From assembly GCA_028015205.1 (NCBI GenBank), contig CM051516.1:53324230-53388229 (forward strand): DNA of 64,000 nucleotides, given 5' to 3'. This DNA is from Mytilisepta virgata. Lineage: Eukaryota; Mollusca; Bivalvia; Mytilida; Mytilidae. The translations under genes and the position numbers were made by a program. Below, one piece after another: positions 48,815-59,641 of this stretch. The first letter of the stretch is position 1. Every line of letters starts with the position of its first letter. Below the pieces are notes generated by a model, which was not told the DNA's origin, made no database searches, and saw nothing but the letters and a program-made list of their open reading frames with translations.

Positions 48815-49246
48815 CTAAAATGTATCACTGTGGCTTCTGCCTATCCTTTTCTTGAGGACTTTTCTCATGTTGAATAGTTTTGACCTGGGTTTGTCTCCCG
48901 ATGAAGCATTCGCAGCTGTTAAGTTTTTAATAAAGTCTCGCTTCAGTTGAATAATTAACTCTTCCATTGCCTCCGAAACACCCTTATATCCATCGGCGAC
49001 AGAAATGTCATATTTTGGACAGTCCAACTGTGCTGCCAAACTAGCTCCGTCATCTTCGGTTACACAGCGAGCGGTTAGCATATCACATTTATTTGCCACT
49101 AGTACAATTGGTGTTTCCGGGCCTTTTATTTTTAGAATACTGTCTTTAAGACGACAAGCTTCACGAAAACTTTCTAAATCTGTCACAGAGTAGATACATA
49201 CAAAACCATCTCCCCATTTGATATGTTTGTTGCAGGTCTCTTGTGA
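48815..49246 (-). CDS. Ras-like GTPase last exon
   Basis: Acceptor TTTCTAG, phase 0. It begins SQETCNKHIKWGDGFVCIYS and runs through VTDLESFREACRLKDSILKI, VLVANKCDM and the basic C-terminus to the stop. The GDGFVCIYS strand and NKCD motif are unmistakable for the Ras superfamily. Confidence 0.88.
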   Translation of the reverse strand, partial: SQETCNKHIKWGDGFVCIYSVTDLESFREACRLKDSILKIKGPETPIVLVANKCDMLTARCVTEDDGASLAAQLDCPKYDISVADGYKGVSEAMEELIIQLKRDFIKNLTAANASSGDKPRSKLFNMRKVLKKRIGRSHSDTF

Positions 49247-52200
49247 CTAGAAAAAAAACACGACTCTATCAACTGTTTATGTATATAAATTTGATTTGTA
49301 AGTATAAAAACTTACTTGTATAAGTTGTATTTTTTTCCCTCCAATGTCCTCAGAACGCCTGTGGTTGATATTGATGTGATCCCAATTTATTTTTTAAATG
49401 TTCTGCTAAATATAATTGTCAAGGTTGCGTCCTTGCAGTGTGATTCATATTTTCTAGGATTTCATAGAAAAAAAGACAAATAATGTAAAAAATCAGATTT
49501 TGTTATAAGTTTTACGTAATAGTTTTAAAAATATATTTAGTAAGGTCAATTCCATTCAACTTTAATCCATTTATTCTATTTCATATATATAAACATTTGT
49601 TAGTAATGGTGTAAAGAACATGTAATAAAACTTGTTTAAACTAAGGAGTATCTCCTCAAGAACTTGATGGAAACGATAACAAAGATAAGTGTAACTTTAA
49701 GATAGAATGATGCCTTACGTCTATTGCTGTGTCCAATATTTCAAGTTGTATGTCCTCTTTAGGAGCAGATATTTTATAGGTGTACATCTTTTCTGAAAAA
49801 TTCAAATAATTTGTAGTAAAAGTTATATTCAATTCTCTGTCAACCTATCGCTTGCTACACTCGATAACTCGAAACTTTGCGCTAACTCTAATTCTTTCAA
49901 TCCGAACAGCCTACAGATATATAATATGTCTGTTGTATGTACACCTACAGGAACAATATATAGTTTATTTCAGAGTAAAGATAACGACACTTGCGCTAAC
50001 TGCTAGGCAAAAACCTTCATGTAGTGTTAAAGTTAATTGAAGTAAGCATACATGCACGTTTATAATATATGATGATAAAATAAATAAAGTATTCTTTTTT
50101 TCCCATTATCATTCTATAAAAATACAATGTGCATTACATTTTAATTTTGGCTTTCAATGCGAATGCCCTAGCTGCAGTACGCATATATCTACGAAGAGGA
50201 CAAATATATCTAAGGAGCAAACAAATCAAAAAACAAAAAAACAATCCATTAGACAGACAAACCCGGGAAGACAAATGAACAACCACAAACACAACAAATA
50301 AACACTCAATACTAAAAATACAATTTACAACACGAACTCCTATAAAAATCAGGAGTGAAATCAGGTGCTCCGGAAGGGTAAGCAGTTCCTGCTCCGTATG
50401 CGGCACCCATCGTGAACTTCAACAGAGTCTATCCGGTGGTAGTCACAAATCTGCGGAGGTACATGAAATGTTACGACATTGGGAACAGGTCCAACATCAT
50501 CATGATCATATTAGATATATCTTAGATATAAAATTATCTTAACTGTTATTACCTCCACAAAAATCTGATATGCAAGAAACAAGGCATCTTGCCATAAATT
50601 TAAAATAGAAAACACGATAAAATGAAATGTTAAAATATAATAAGGGATAATTTCAAGAATTATAATCAAAGATATATACTATCGAGGTCTTGAGTGGATT
50701 AGGTAATTCATCGTATCTCCTAATTTACACTGAGGCTGTGAGTTCGTACACAGCTAGATGAAGACATTTGTCGAAAAAATAGTGTTTATACAGGTAAAAA
50801 ATGATGCACATATCAATGTACAGCTAGTGGTGAGCTGCGTTCGACTTCTGTCTGAAACCGACACGATATTTAAGATCGGTGGTTCTCTTCGAGCACTCAT
50901 GCTTCCTCGAAAAAACAAAAACTGACCGCCATTGTATAAAACACAGCGTGGCGAAAAACCCCAATAAAAGTTATCATTTATTATTGTCTAGCATTTACCA
51001 TTCAAACTTCTCTAGTTTTTGCACATTTTAGTAATAAGTAATTAGTCATAATAACAAATATGTTTAATGTCTTTTTTAATTGCACTATTTACCGGCTGTT
51101 AAAAGATGATGTAAACACATTAATGCTGCAAACAAAGAAGTTAAAGAATTCGGTAACAGTTCATGTGTGTTCCATATTATCTGTCAAACTTACAACTTAA
51201 ATTGAGATCAATATTCAGTTTTCAGAAATGTTTATTTGTAATGTTGTCATTAAAACACTTCCGCTAATCAAGTTGGATGACCTAACAGCTGGTTTCTCAG
51301 TTCATTAGTTAAGATCTTAAACATAAATATTTTGAGAAAAAACAAATAATAATTTAAAAACGGAAATGGTGTATTCATAGCCTTGATATATGTAAATTTA
51401 GCAAAACAAATCCAAAGAAAGGTTATTCTTGATATTATAAATACACTCTTGACAAGATATCTATACATAACAAGAAAAATAAATGGAAATGGTGAGCTGT
51501 CAAAAGGGGCGTAAGACGACTAAAATGTATGAAATACACAAGTCGAACAAAACCAAATATAAAATCGTAAAAAACAACAACAAACTAAAAAGTAAAAAGT
51601 AAAAAAAATACTCAACGTTTCGACCAATATGGTCTTGATCACGAGTGTGAAAATAAAAAATAAAAATAAATAGGTGTTGACTCTTTGAAACCCAGAGCAT
51701 AGTCGTGGAAGAAAGTCATGAAAGTTGAAGCATAGGTTCTGGGTTGTACTGTTGTTCTTCATATCAACAATGTTCATATATGTACAGATGTATACAGAAT
51801 ATTCGTGGAATCAAAAGTAAAAATGTATAAAATAGGACAGAAAAGTGGGGCTGGGGGGGGGGGGGGGGGGGGTACTAACAAAGGCTTTATATATTTTTTC
51901 CACATCTCAAAGATTTAAGTGCGTACTGCCGAAACTTTAGTTATGTACTTGGCGTGATACAAACATTTTTAATAATAACAGTCAAATCTCCATTTCTCGA
52001 ACCCGAATGGCTCGAATACCACCAATTTCTCGAACCACGTTCTTAGTCCCACAAGTAAATATTCCATTTTTTACAAGCAATTACTCGAACACCCTGTATT
52101 TCTTGAAATAACTTGGACGGTCCCATCGAGGTCGGGCTACCAAGGGTCTATTGCATATAAATGGTTAATATAAAGATGACAAATTTGCAAAAATATCAGT

Positions 52201-55200
52201 CCATGCAGAGACAATAAATTTCCCCGAATATAAATTGCAGATATATTAAGTTTGGCGACAGGTGTTTTTTGCAAGTGGATGTACATTGTACCACCCTGAC
52301 CATGGTATACGAGCTATTTACACTTATTATGATTTTCCTCTTTGTCTTCTAAAATTAGAATAGCAAATTTCAGGAGTCAACGTTGTTTACGTCACAACAG
52401 GTACCCAAATGTATTTGGCATGAAAGTGGTTGCTAATGAAAAAGGCGAGATAAAACGAAATACCGTTTAAAGGTGAATTTTATTTTGAACTAACTAACAT
52501 GACCAATCGAAATGAAGAGCTACTGAGAACTTTGCAACCTAATTACTTAAGGCTGTCTTGAATATGTTTCTAGGTAGTAATAACTAGCTCAATACATTGA
52601 ATATATGTTGCCTAAACAAGCCAAGAAACATACTTCTGTATGTATTAATTGACAAAAGAATCGTTAGGAGAGAGAGAGGTGCAGAAGAATGTCAAATAAA
52701 ATTTGCAAGATTCCTTAAAAAATAGGAAAAAAAATCAATACCAAATAAATAAAATTCATAAATTACAGGAACTAACTGAAAAGCAATGCAATAAATATAT
52801 CTACAAGTCGTTTTTCTCATTATGTTGACTACAATGTACAATGCGAATATTGCAACATGAGCTGAAAATATTTCATATGTGTGGTATCTTTGCATTTTGA
52901 AGTCAATGTAGGCGTTCTGACATTAATTATTGTTCACAATAATTCACAAAATTCTAAAGTGTCATTCCCGTACCTTATAAAGATTACACCAGAAAAGTTT
53001 GTTTTCATGTTGAAGATTATATACAAGTTTGTAGTATACTTAAGCCTGTTAATATAGTTGTTCAGAAATATTTCCTACTGTTGATACAATCAGATGTCTG
53101 GTGATAACACTTGGAATACGATGTTATGTCAGAAACAGATTTTACATGTACTTATACCACAGTGCTAACAACATTGAGGAGGAAAACATGTAGGATGAAC
53201 TATTTTCAAGAACAGATAAAATACATCCGGATGTAATTATGTTGGTACACATAAACTTTCATATTTTGATGGATTAATTAGAACATTTTAACTCGGGATA
53301 TTGTTTTGAAGATAAGTCATATAAAAATAAAATACAAAAAATATGTTAATAGTAATAAAGTTCGGTTTTGTATTTTTTTCATCAGCAGCAAATAATTTGT
53401 ATTCATATAATTTTAAATGGGAAACAGCAAATGAAGACAGAAGCAATCAGCATGAATAAGCCTGATCTAAATACATGTATAAACGTTCGATCTAGACTGA
53501 CAGAAAATATTTTTATATTTTTAACTACCATCCAAATTTTATTTTAAAAGTTTTACAAAAATGGAATGGGGCGTATAAAGTTAAAGTCCTATTTAATGTA
53601 TGAACGGTTTACCGTATTACACACGTGTGCGTTGCATTTAAACTGATGATAAAGTATTCTGATTTTTTGAATACTGTATTACCATGTCATCGGATACATG
53701 CGTATATATACTTTTTAACATAGTGTTATCTTTATGACATCGGTATATTATTACCTCATCTACATGTATAGATGTGAGTTGAAGAGTTTTAAAATCTAAG
53801 GGGAAATGTGACAATAGAAGCAATTATAAAACAAGAAAAAACCCTATATATGGATGTCTTAGAGTACATCTTCCTATCAGTAGTCACGAAAATATATATA
53901 TACAAACACGTGAAACTGGTGGGGATTAACCCAGAAGTGCCAAAATTTCAATGATGAGATTTAGGCAAAATTTTCGTGTTATAGGCTGAATTTACCACTC
54001 TTAAATCTATACAATAATTATTTCTGAAAAAGAATCTTTTGTAAACTGATAAAATACGTTTTCGTGAGTGATGTCCAGCTGAGTAATTAACTAAATGATA
54101 CGAGGTTTCTGGTAGTAGATGCAACTTTTTCATAAACCCATAAAGAGCCTTGGCGAGAAATTTTAACCGTCGAGACTGTAAAGGTATCAATTGATAATCA
54201 ATTGTTCGCGAAGTAATGTTTCTCTAATTCTTTCGACAGTTTTAGAATAGCTATAATTATAAAATATGATTTGCTATAAACCCCGTTCTGACCCTCTCAA
54301 TTCTTTCATATAACGTAATATATCAATGTATCACATTGTGAAACCACAATTTGGTGGAGCCCTTGATTATCTCCGTTGATCCATTAAGAAGCCTGACTAT
54401 TTTCCCTGTCATAGGTTCTGGTTAAAAGACGTATTTATTTTACACAGAACATCATTACAAACGGTAATGTCGAAAAGCATCGAGAAAAGCGAAAGGGAAT
54501 TTCACCAACCTCCAACTGATACCCTGAAAACAGCCAAATAATTAGAAAACGAGTAAACCATATGATTACTAACTTTTATTACAGGGTTATAGATTTCACA
54601 AGCTGCTTATTGCTTTTAAAAAGTTTTAGAATAGATATCAACATATTTTATCAAAATATCCAGCTTCCAGAAAAGCACTTATCATGAACGGGTTTTCTTA
54701 TCCTAGTTTCTACTGTAATATCATGAAAAAATGCAAAAGTCTCGCTAGTAACTCAGGAAAACTTGGCAGTTATATAAGATCTTGTCACAGTAAGTGCTAC
54801 AATGTACAAATATGAAATTATGTGCAATTCTGAAAAAAAAAGTTCTTTCTCCCAGTGGCTTGAAGACTTACAATTCATACTGCCGATTTCTATTGAACTC
54901 TATGACGAGACAGCATTTAACCCTTTATGGAAGTGTTATTTCAGATTTGGTCGTTTAGTAGGGCGACAGTATTCGACCTGCAGCTATGTGTGCCTTAGCT
55001 AATTTTACAGTTAAAACGAGCACATTCTGACCCTGCTATCTAAATTATATACCGTCCACTCTAGTTTCAGTTCTAGCAAGCGGTCACCTTGTTGGTAATC
55101 ATACTGTATGTACATATTATCAGGTTTTCTGCAAACGTATATCGTAAAATATCAGCCGCGAGACACAATGTGAAGCTTTTTCGGCGAGTGAGCGTAGCGA

Positions 55201-56019
55201 ACGAGCTAAAAAGCTTCATATTGTGTCGAGCGGCTTATATTTTACAATATTTCTTTGAAGAAAACTTGATGATAAATTTATCGTATTGTTAACTGGCAAT
55301 CTTAATGGAATTTCTTACTTTTCAATGGCCATCTGCCTATAACCGGATGTTTTCCTGATATATTCGGGTCAACGTTGGGTCAAACATTATGACGTCGCTG
55401 ATATATTCGGGTCAGCTCATATTAGGGTCGGGTCAACTCTTTACGACGTCACAGTGCCGAAATACGGGAAATTGTGAAAGCCTCAGCAGGTCGATATAGG
55501 CATGGGGAAATACGATAATGGTTTTTATAGTGTGTTTTATATACCACAGCGTCAGGATAGATAAGGGGAATGTTTTGGTACCTATAAAACCGGTTTAACC
55601 CATCCGCTATTCAGTGTCTGTACAAAGTCAGTCTATTATCCTGACTCTCCATTGTGTTCATGTTTGTGTCTTGTACTCTTTATGTTATTTTCTGTCCGGC
55701 GTTCTGTCGGTTGGGTTGCTTTGATTGGTATGTTATTGTTGAGTTTTCCTGTTATCCATTTTGTTGTTTATTTTAAAAATTACATAGGTGAACAATAATC
55801 ATGAAAATGTATTTCTTGGCAGATAACACCGGTTCATGCAAATATAATACTGAGTTGTGAAAAGAATTCCAATCTATTGCATGGTTAGACATTACATAAA
55901 TGTATACTAATATACGTTAAGCATGTTCTTTTGTAAGAAATAAAATCAGACTTCGCACTTACCCTTATTTCTGTCATAATCTCCAATATATCGCTTGGTT
56001 ATGTATCTCACTGTGAAAG
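48815..56019 (-). CDS. Ras-like small GTPase, RASL12/RERG-like (partial, last three exons)
   Basis: Exons 56019-55963, 49792-49719 and 49246-48815 join in frame to 186 C-terminal residues. Visible G-box regions: the effector loop after FTVRYITKRYIGDYDRNKE, LEILDTAID in place of DTAGQ, VANKCDM (NKxD, guanine specificity), and SVADGY where SAK is usual. Known family: RERG/RASL11/RASL12 proteins are soluble Ras relatives without a CAAX box; the C-terminus here is basic (KVLKKRIGRSHSDTF) and also lacks CAAX. DTA followed by non-Gly fits RASL12. The P-loop exon (GxxxxGKS) was not found and probably lies beyond the right edge. Confidence 0.8.
49719..49792 (-). CDS. Ras-like GTPase penultimate visible exon
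   Basis: 74 bp, acceptor TTTTCAG, donor GTAAGG. Reads KMYTYKISAPKEDIQLEILD then TAID; two bases complete a Glu codon with the previous exon. Carries switch I to the start of switch II. Confidence 0.85.
50190..50515 (-). mobile_element. Penelope-like element family B, 5'-truncated 3' end
   Basis: On the minus strand it runs from the end of the RT region (GATGATGTTGGACCTG, as at 28500) through a 3' UTR with GATTTGTGACTxCCACCGGAT also seen after 28530, and ends near 50190. It shares its tail with 594-785. Lies in the large intron of the GTPase gene. Confidence 0.65.
50690..50975 (+). repeat. Diverged SINE copy related to 57003-57261
   Basis: The order CTGTGAGTTCG, GATCGGTGGTTCTC, CTTCCTCGAAAAA, AACTGACCGCCA and GTGGCGAAAAACCCCAAT parallels the better SINE. 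It is longer through an internal insertion near 50760-50840. No target duplication recognised. Confidence 0.6.
51490..51780 (-). repeat. Retroelement 3' end with hammerhead-like remnant
   Basis: The minus strand near 51605-51645 reads GTGATCAAGACCATATTGGTCGAAACGTTGAG (positions only; split as GTGATCA, stem GACCA-TAT-TGGTC, GAAA). A hammerhead core would need CTGATGA instead of GTGATCA. Such ends are known in Penelope-like elements. Confidence 0.35.
51781..55130. other. GTPase intron, no further exon seen
   Basis: A G-run near 51850-51871 and AT-rich text. Short frames (52692-52895, 53638-53823, 53948-54190) have no motif. Confidence 0.35.
55139..55250. repeat. Palindromic fold-back MITE (P3)
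   Basis: Left arm ATATCGTAAAATATCAGCCG and AGACACAATGTGAAGCTTTT pair with AAAAGCTTCATATTGTGTCG and CGGCTTATATTTTACAATAT. The loop reads CGAGTGAGCGTAGCGAACGA. Almost the entire unit is double-stranded when folded. Confidence 0.8.
55545..55775 (+). repeat. Dispersed repeat R5, copy 2
   Basis: Best copy of the family also at 29462-29690 (minus). Contains GATAGATAAGGGGAATGTTT, CTTGTACTCTTTATGTTATT and TCCATTTTGTTGTTTA. Confidence 0.65.
55963..56019 (-). CDS. Ras-like GTPase exon with switch I entry
   Basis: 57 bp, acceptor TTTTCAG, donor GTAAGT. Reads FTVRYITKRYIGDYDRNK, aligning with ALTVRFxTKRFIGEYDPN of RERG-type proteins directly after the P-loop Lys-Ser. It starts with two bases of a split codon, so another exon precedes it. 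Confidence 0.85.
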
Positions 56020-57002
56020 CTGAAAAAATATATGGAATCTTTGATAAGAATTATTCATCTCGGGTCGACGTTTTATGCTGCACAACCCGGGTATATTGTA
56101 ATATTAAATCTTTTTTTTCAAGGCTGAAAATAGAAAAAGTAATTCATATACTAATGGTTTTGTCGTGTGTTTGTTTTCATACTTACGGATTCTACCACGA
56201 GTGATTATCACTGTATATTTAGTAGGAGGTGCTTGACATACATGTATCTTTGCACCTGGTCTAGCCCCGACCTGCATGTCATTTAACGAGCTACATGCAT
56301 ATACAGTGTATGTGAGCTATTGCCATCATTTGCTGTTCTATAAAACTAATAAAGTACTCTTTCTGAATGGTGTAGAAAATCATGTTTCTCAGAAAGTAGC
56401 TGTAAAATATAACGTTTTGGGTTGTGTACATGTTGTATACTTTTTTTATCATTAATCAATATCGTTTCATCGCTGGATTGCATCGAACTTCCATTCCTTG
56501 TTCACTCAAATACCCAAAAAATCCTTCCGCTAGATATATTATATCCGTATAATTACTTTTCATTTTCATCATGATATATGAATAAAACGTATGCTTTGAT
56601 GTTATGATCATAGTGCGTGATAGATGAAATATTCACAACAAACAAATAGATCACATTAGCATCAAATTGAAAGTTTGTAATAAAAGATGAAAAGTAATTA
56701 TTCATTTCACGGTAAATTCAAGACTTTGTGTTTTTTTTAAAGAGTTCTGAAACTGTATTTTATGACTTACTGTTTGTTTAATTGAAAGACGGTATGATTT
56801 AAAATAGAGAATCTTCAAACGAGACGTGATTTAAAGTAAAGTTGAAGTAAACGTGAATTTCAAACTAAGAACTGTACACAAAATATAACTGAATGATCCA
56901 AAAAAATTTTTAGACTAAGTGTAGTTGCTAAGAAATGTAAGTGGCATTACGGGCGATGTTCGTACACATTCGGGTAACATGGGGTCATCATTACAAGTAA
57001 CG

Positions 57003-57261
57003 GGGTGCCAAACTGGTCTATGTAGTTCGTCATGACTACTAATGATCACTAGCCTGTCAACACTAACGTTGTGAGTTCGAATCTCACTTGTGGGGATGTG
57101 GGCTCGACTCCGATCTTAATTGACAAGGATTGCCAATTTTCCTACCGAAGGTCGGTAGTTATCTCCGGGTACTCCGGCTTCCTCGAGAAATACAAACTGA
57201 TCGCCGCGAAAAAGCTAAATGCGCTGAAAACGGCGTAAAACCCCAATCAAACAAACAAAAC
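57003..57261 (+). mobile_element. tRNA-derived SINE with 10-bp target-site duplication
   Basis: B-box-like GTGAGTTCGAATCTCAC at 57071-57087, central CTCCGGGTACTCCGGCTTCC, and tail AACGGCGTAAAACCCCAATC ending (CAAA)n. ACAAGTAACG is duplicated at 56993-57002 and 57262-57271. The tail is of a type widespread in molluscan SINEs. Different family from 36055-36409. Confidence 0.85.
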
Positions 57262-57729
57262 ACAAGTAACGTTTTCAATTATAGAAGTTGAATATGATTT
57301 GAATGTTAAAACTATAACTGAAATAGTAAAATATTTAAACATTTAAGGTATACACCAATTAAAGATAATTTGGTTTCTTATCGAACCCGGTCCCGAAATC
57401 AGAAAAAAAACTAAAAAAAATCAATATGCAAGTGATTAATTTTAATTTTCTTCTCATCATTTTCTTCAAAATTCAGCAGTTTTCACAAAAGCAAAATAAA
57501 AAAGAAAAGAAAGAAAGAAACGCCCCTTCTTTTTAAAATTTGTAAATAATAACTAAGTTCTATTTTAACTTGAGAGGCTTTAATGGAAGTACAAGTGTAC
57601 TTTGAAGTTACATGTAACAGTCTACAGTTTGGTTATTATAATTGGTTCCTTCTATACATTGTAGCTATAGAGTTGTACCTATTGAGTATTACTGGATACA
57701 CATGTACAATACAGAAAATACATTCTGCA

Positions 57730-58050
57730 ATACAGTTTAGGGGTATTGTTATCTCCACTTCTGTCCGTCCGTATGTCACACTTTTCTTGTGACCTAAATA
57801 CTATTTCTTTCTATAAAGCATTGTCATACCTTGTATGCACGATAAGGTTAAGGAATTTTGATTTTCAAAAATCGGCGACCACAGAGGTCGAATTTCGAAA
57901 ACTGTGAATTCCAGCTTGTGATTTAAATCCCTTGTGACCTAAATACCTCGTTCATTTTCTAAGTAAACATTTCATTTCTTTAAACATGTACAGTCATGAC
58001 AGTATTAAGATTTTAAAAATTAGATTTTCAGAAACTATCATGACCGAGTC
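57730..58050 (+). repeat. Tandem repeat element related to 20871-21480
   Basis: Shares CTTGTGACCTAAAT, TTTTGATTTTCAA and the GGTCGAATTTCGAAAA-type block, in two units of about 150 bp. Confidence 0.6.
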
Positions 58051-59398
58051 ATTTTATGAGGAGAAATAGACTGACAGTTGATTTGAAATAAATTCATATT
58101 CAAACGTATATCTGGAGATCATTTTTTTTCAAGTTTTCATAAAAAAAATACCGTAATTATATAATTTGAAGCAGCAAACAAAAACTTAAAATGCATTAGC
58201 AATCCAGTTAGTAATTCAATCTAATTATACTTTGTCTGTTAAATACTTACTTCACGATTAATCAAATTTTTGTCTTGGTGATTTATCTTGACTAGTTATA
58301 TATATAATTTTTTTTAATTACCCATGCAACCAGACTGACAACATTCTTATAAAACCTATGCCTAATTAATCATTGTAAAGAGACTAAGCTGACACTGAAG
58401 GGAAAAGGGATTTATGAGATTTTTGGAATTGACAACTCGGACTACATGTACTTTCATGATAAATACATGTACGAATTCAAAGTAAAAGCAGAACTTAACA
58501 GTCACATGATATATTTCTAAACTAACAGAAATTAAAAAGCAATTTTAAGATCTTTCTTTTTAGAGATAGTAAATCTACTGAAATCGATGACGAACTTTTT
58601 TTTTCTCGAATTAGTTCGTCATATCCGTCCTCTATAATGTATTTTTCAATTACAAGTATTGTAAACCGATCCAGAAGGAAGGGTCCGAAAGTAAGTAAGA
58701 ATACCATCCTTTCGTGAGAGAATACAAAAATTGATAAAGCTCATAATATAAGAGGACACATTCAACTGTTTCGTTGAAAGTTTTAGTTTAATCTCCGCCT
58801 TTTTTGAAAATTCTCTACCACGTCACTCGGTTTCATATGTAGCATTATCACGATTGCCTCTATATGCTTGACTAGAATTTGATGCAAATTAAAAAATAAC
58901 AACTTTATATTCAAGTAATCAGTCATCAAATACTCAATTTATGACATCAGTATATACACGCGTCATGATAACACGAGGTAATTAATATTTTTGTGAATAA
59001 AATAAAAAGAACAAAAACAAAAATAGACACAATCATCAGATCAAACTTAAGTATATCTTAAGTATGAAACCAATTAAGATGAAAGACAACATATTGTTTT
59101 TGAAAGGATATTTTTTTATTGCTAGAAATAAACAAAACATATAATTTACAACATGCACACCTCAACGATTGTATGATTTCAGTTCATATAATGATATCGA
59201 TAATTACCTCACAACGCGTTTCATTTCTACGATAACTTCTGATGTTTATAACATGTTTACGAGGTTTTTCATCATAAATGGTATTAACTGAATAATTTTG
59301 CATGACGTTTGGGTATGTATGGTTATATTTCAGTTAATAATATATACATTCATATTCTTATTTTGGCAGTAAACTAGTTCTTCATTGATTCTAAAATA
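58051..59398. other. No gene seen
   Basis: AT-rich. The minus-strand frame 58522-58707 was checked as a possible GTPase exon and lacks a GxxxxGK motif. Confidence 0.35.
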
Positions 59399-59641
59399 AC
59401 AATCCAAAGATACTAATATTAGATATAGTAAATTAACTTCTTGTTTAATATAAGTTTGGTTTTTGGTCTTCCAAATGTTTCGGTTTTAATGCTGCTGATG
59501 AGAGGTAACTCCTTGAAATGCGTGGTATACAGCATAGTATAAATTTACTATATCTAATATTAGTATCTTTGGAAAATAACAATCCAAAGATACTAATATT
59601 AAATATAGTAAATTTATACTATGCTGTATACGACGCATTTC
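59399..59641. repeat. Inverted cluster of hammerhead repeats (copy C and flanking reversed pieces)
   Basis: A plus-strand full unit (59453-59573) is flanked by minus-strand partial units at 59399-59437 and 59576-59641. The right one includes the 3' half of the ribozyme. The block AATCCAAAGATACTAATATT appears at 59401 and 59581, with its complement at the end of copy C. Confidence 0.8.
59489..59535 (+). ncRNA. Type I hammerhead ribozyme motif (copy C, all helices paired)
   Basis: Stem I ATGCTG/CAGCAT is fully paired, extended by TA next to it. CTGATGA at 59495-59501, stem II GAGG-TAACT-CCTT, GAAA at 59515-59518, stem III ATGC-GTG-GTAT, A at 59529 before the predicted cut (59529/59530). Every consensus core position is present, with an AUA cleavage triplet. 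Confidence 0.82.

Noticed and set aside
53375..53400. Another hammerhead core (CTGATGA on the minus strand)
   Set aside because: No GAAA or stem II/III partner follows, so it is an isolated heptamer.
58522..58707. Possible first exon of the Ras-like GTPase
   Set aside because: Some resemblance (EKYIIEDGYDE) to the switch I region, but no GxxxxGKS motif, and that region is already supplied by 55963-56019.
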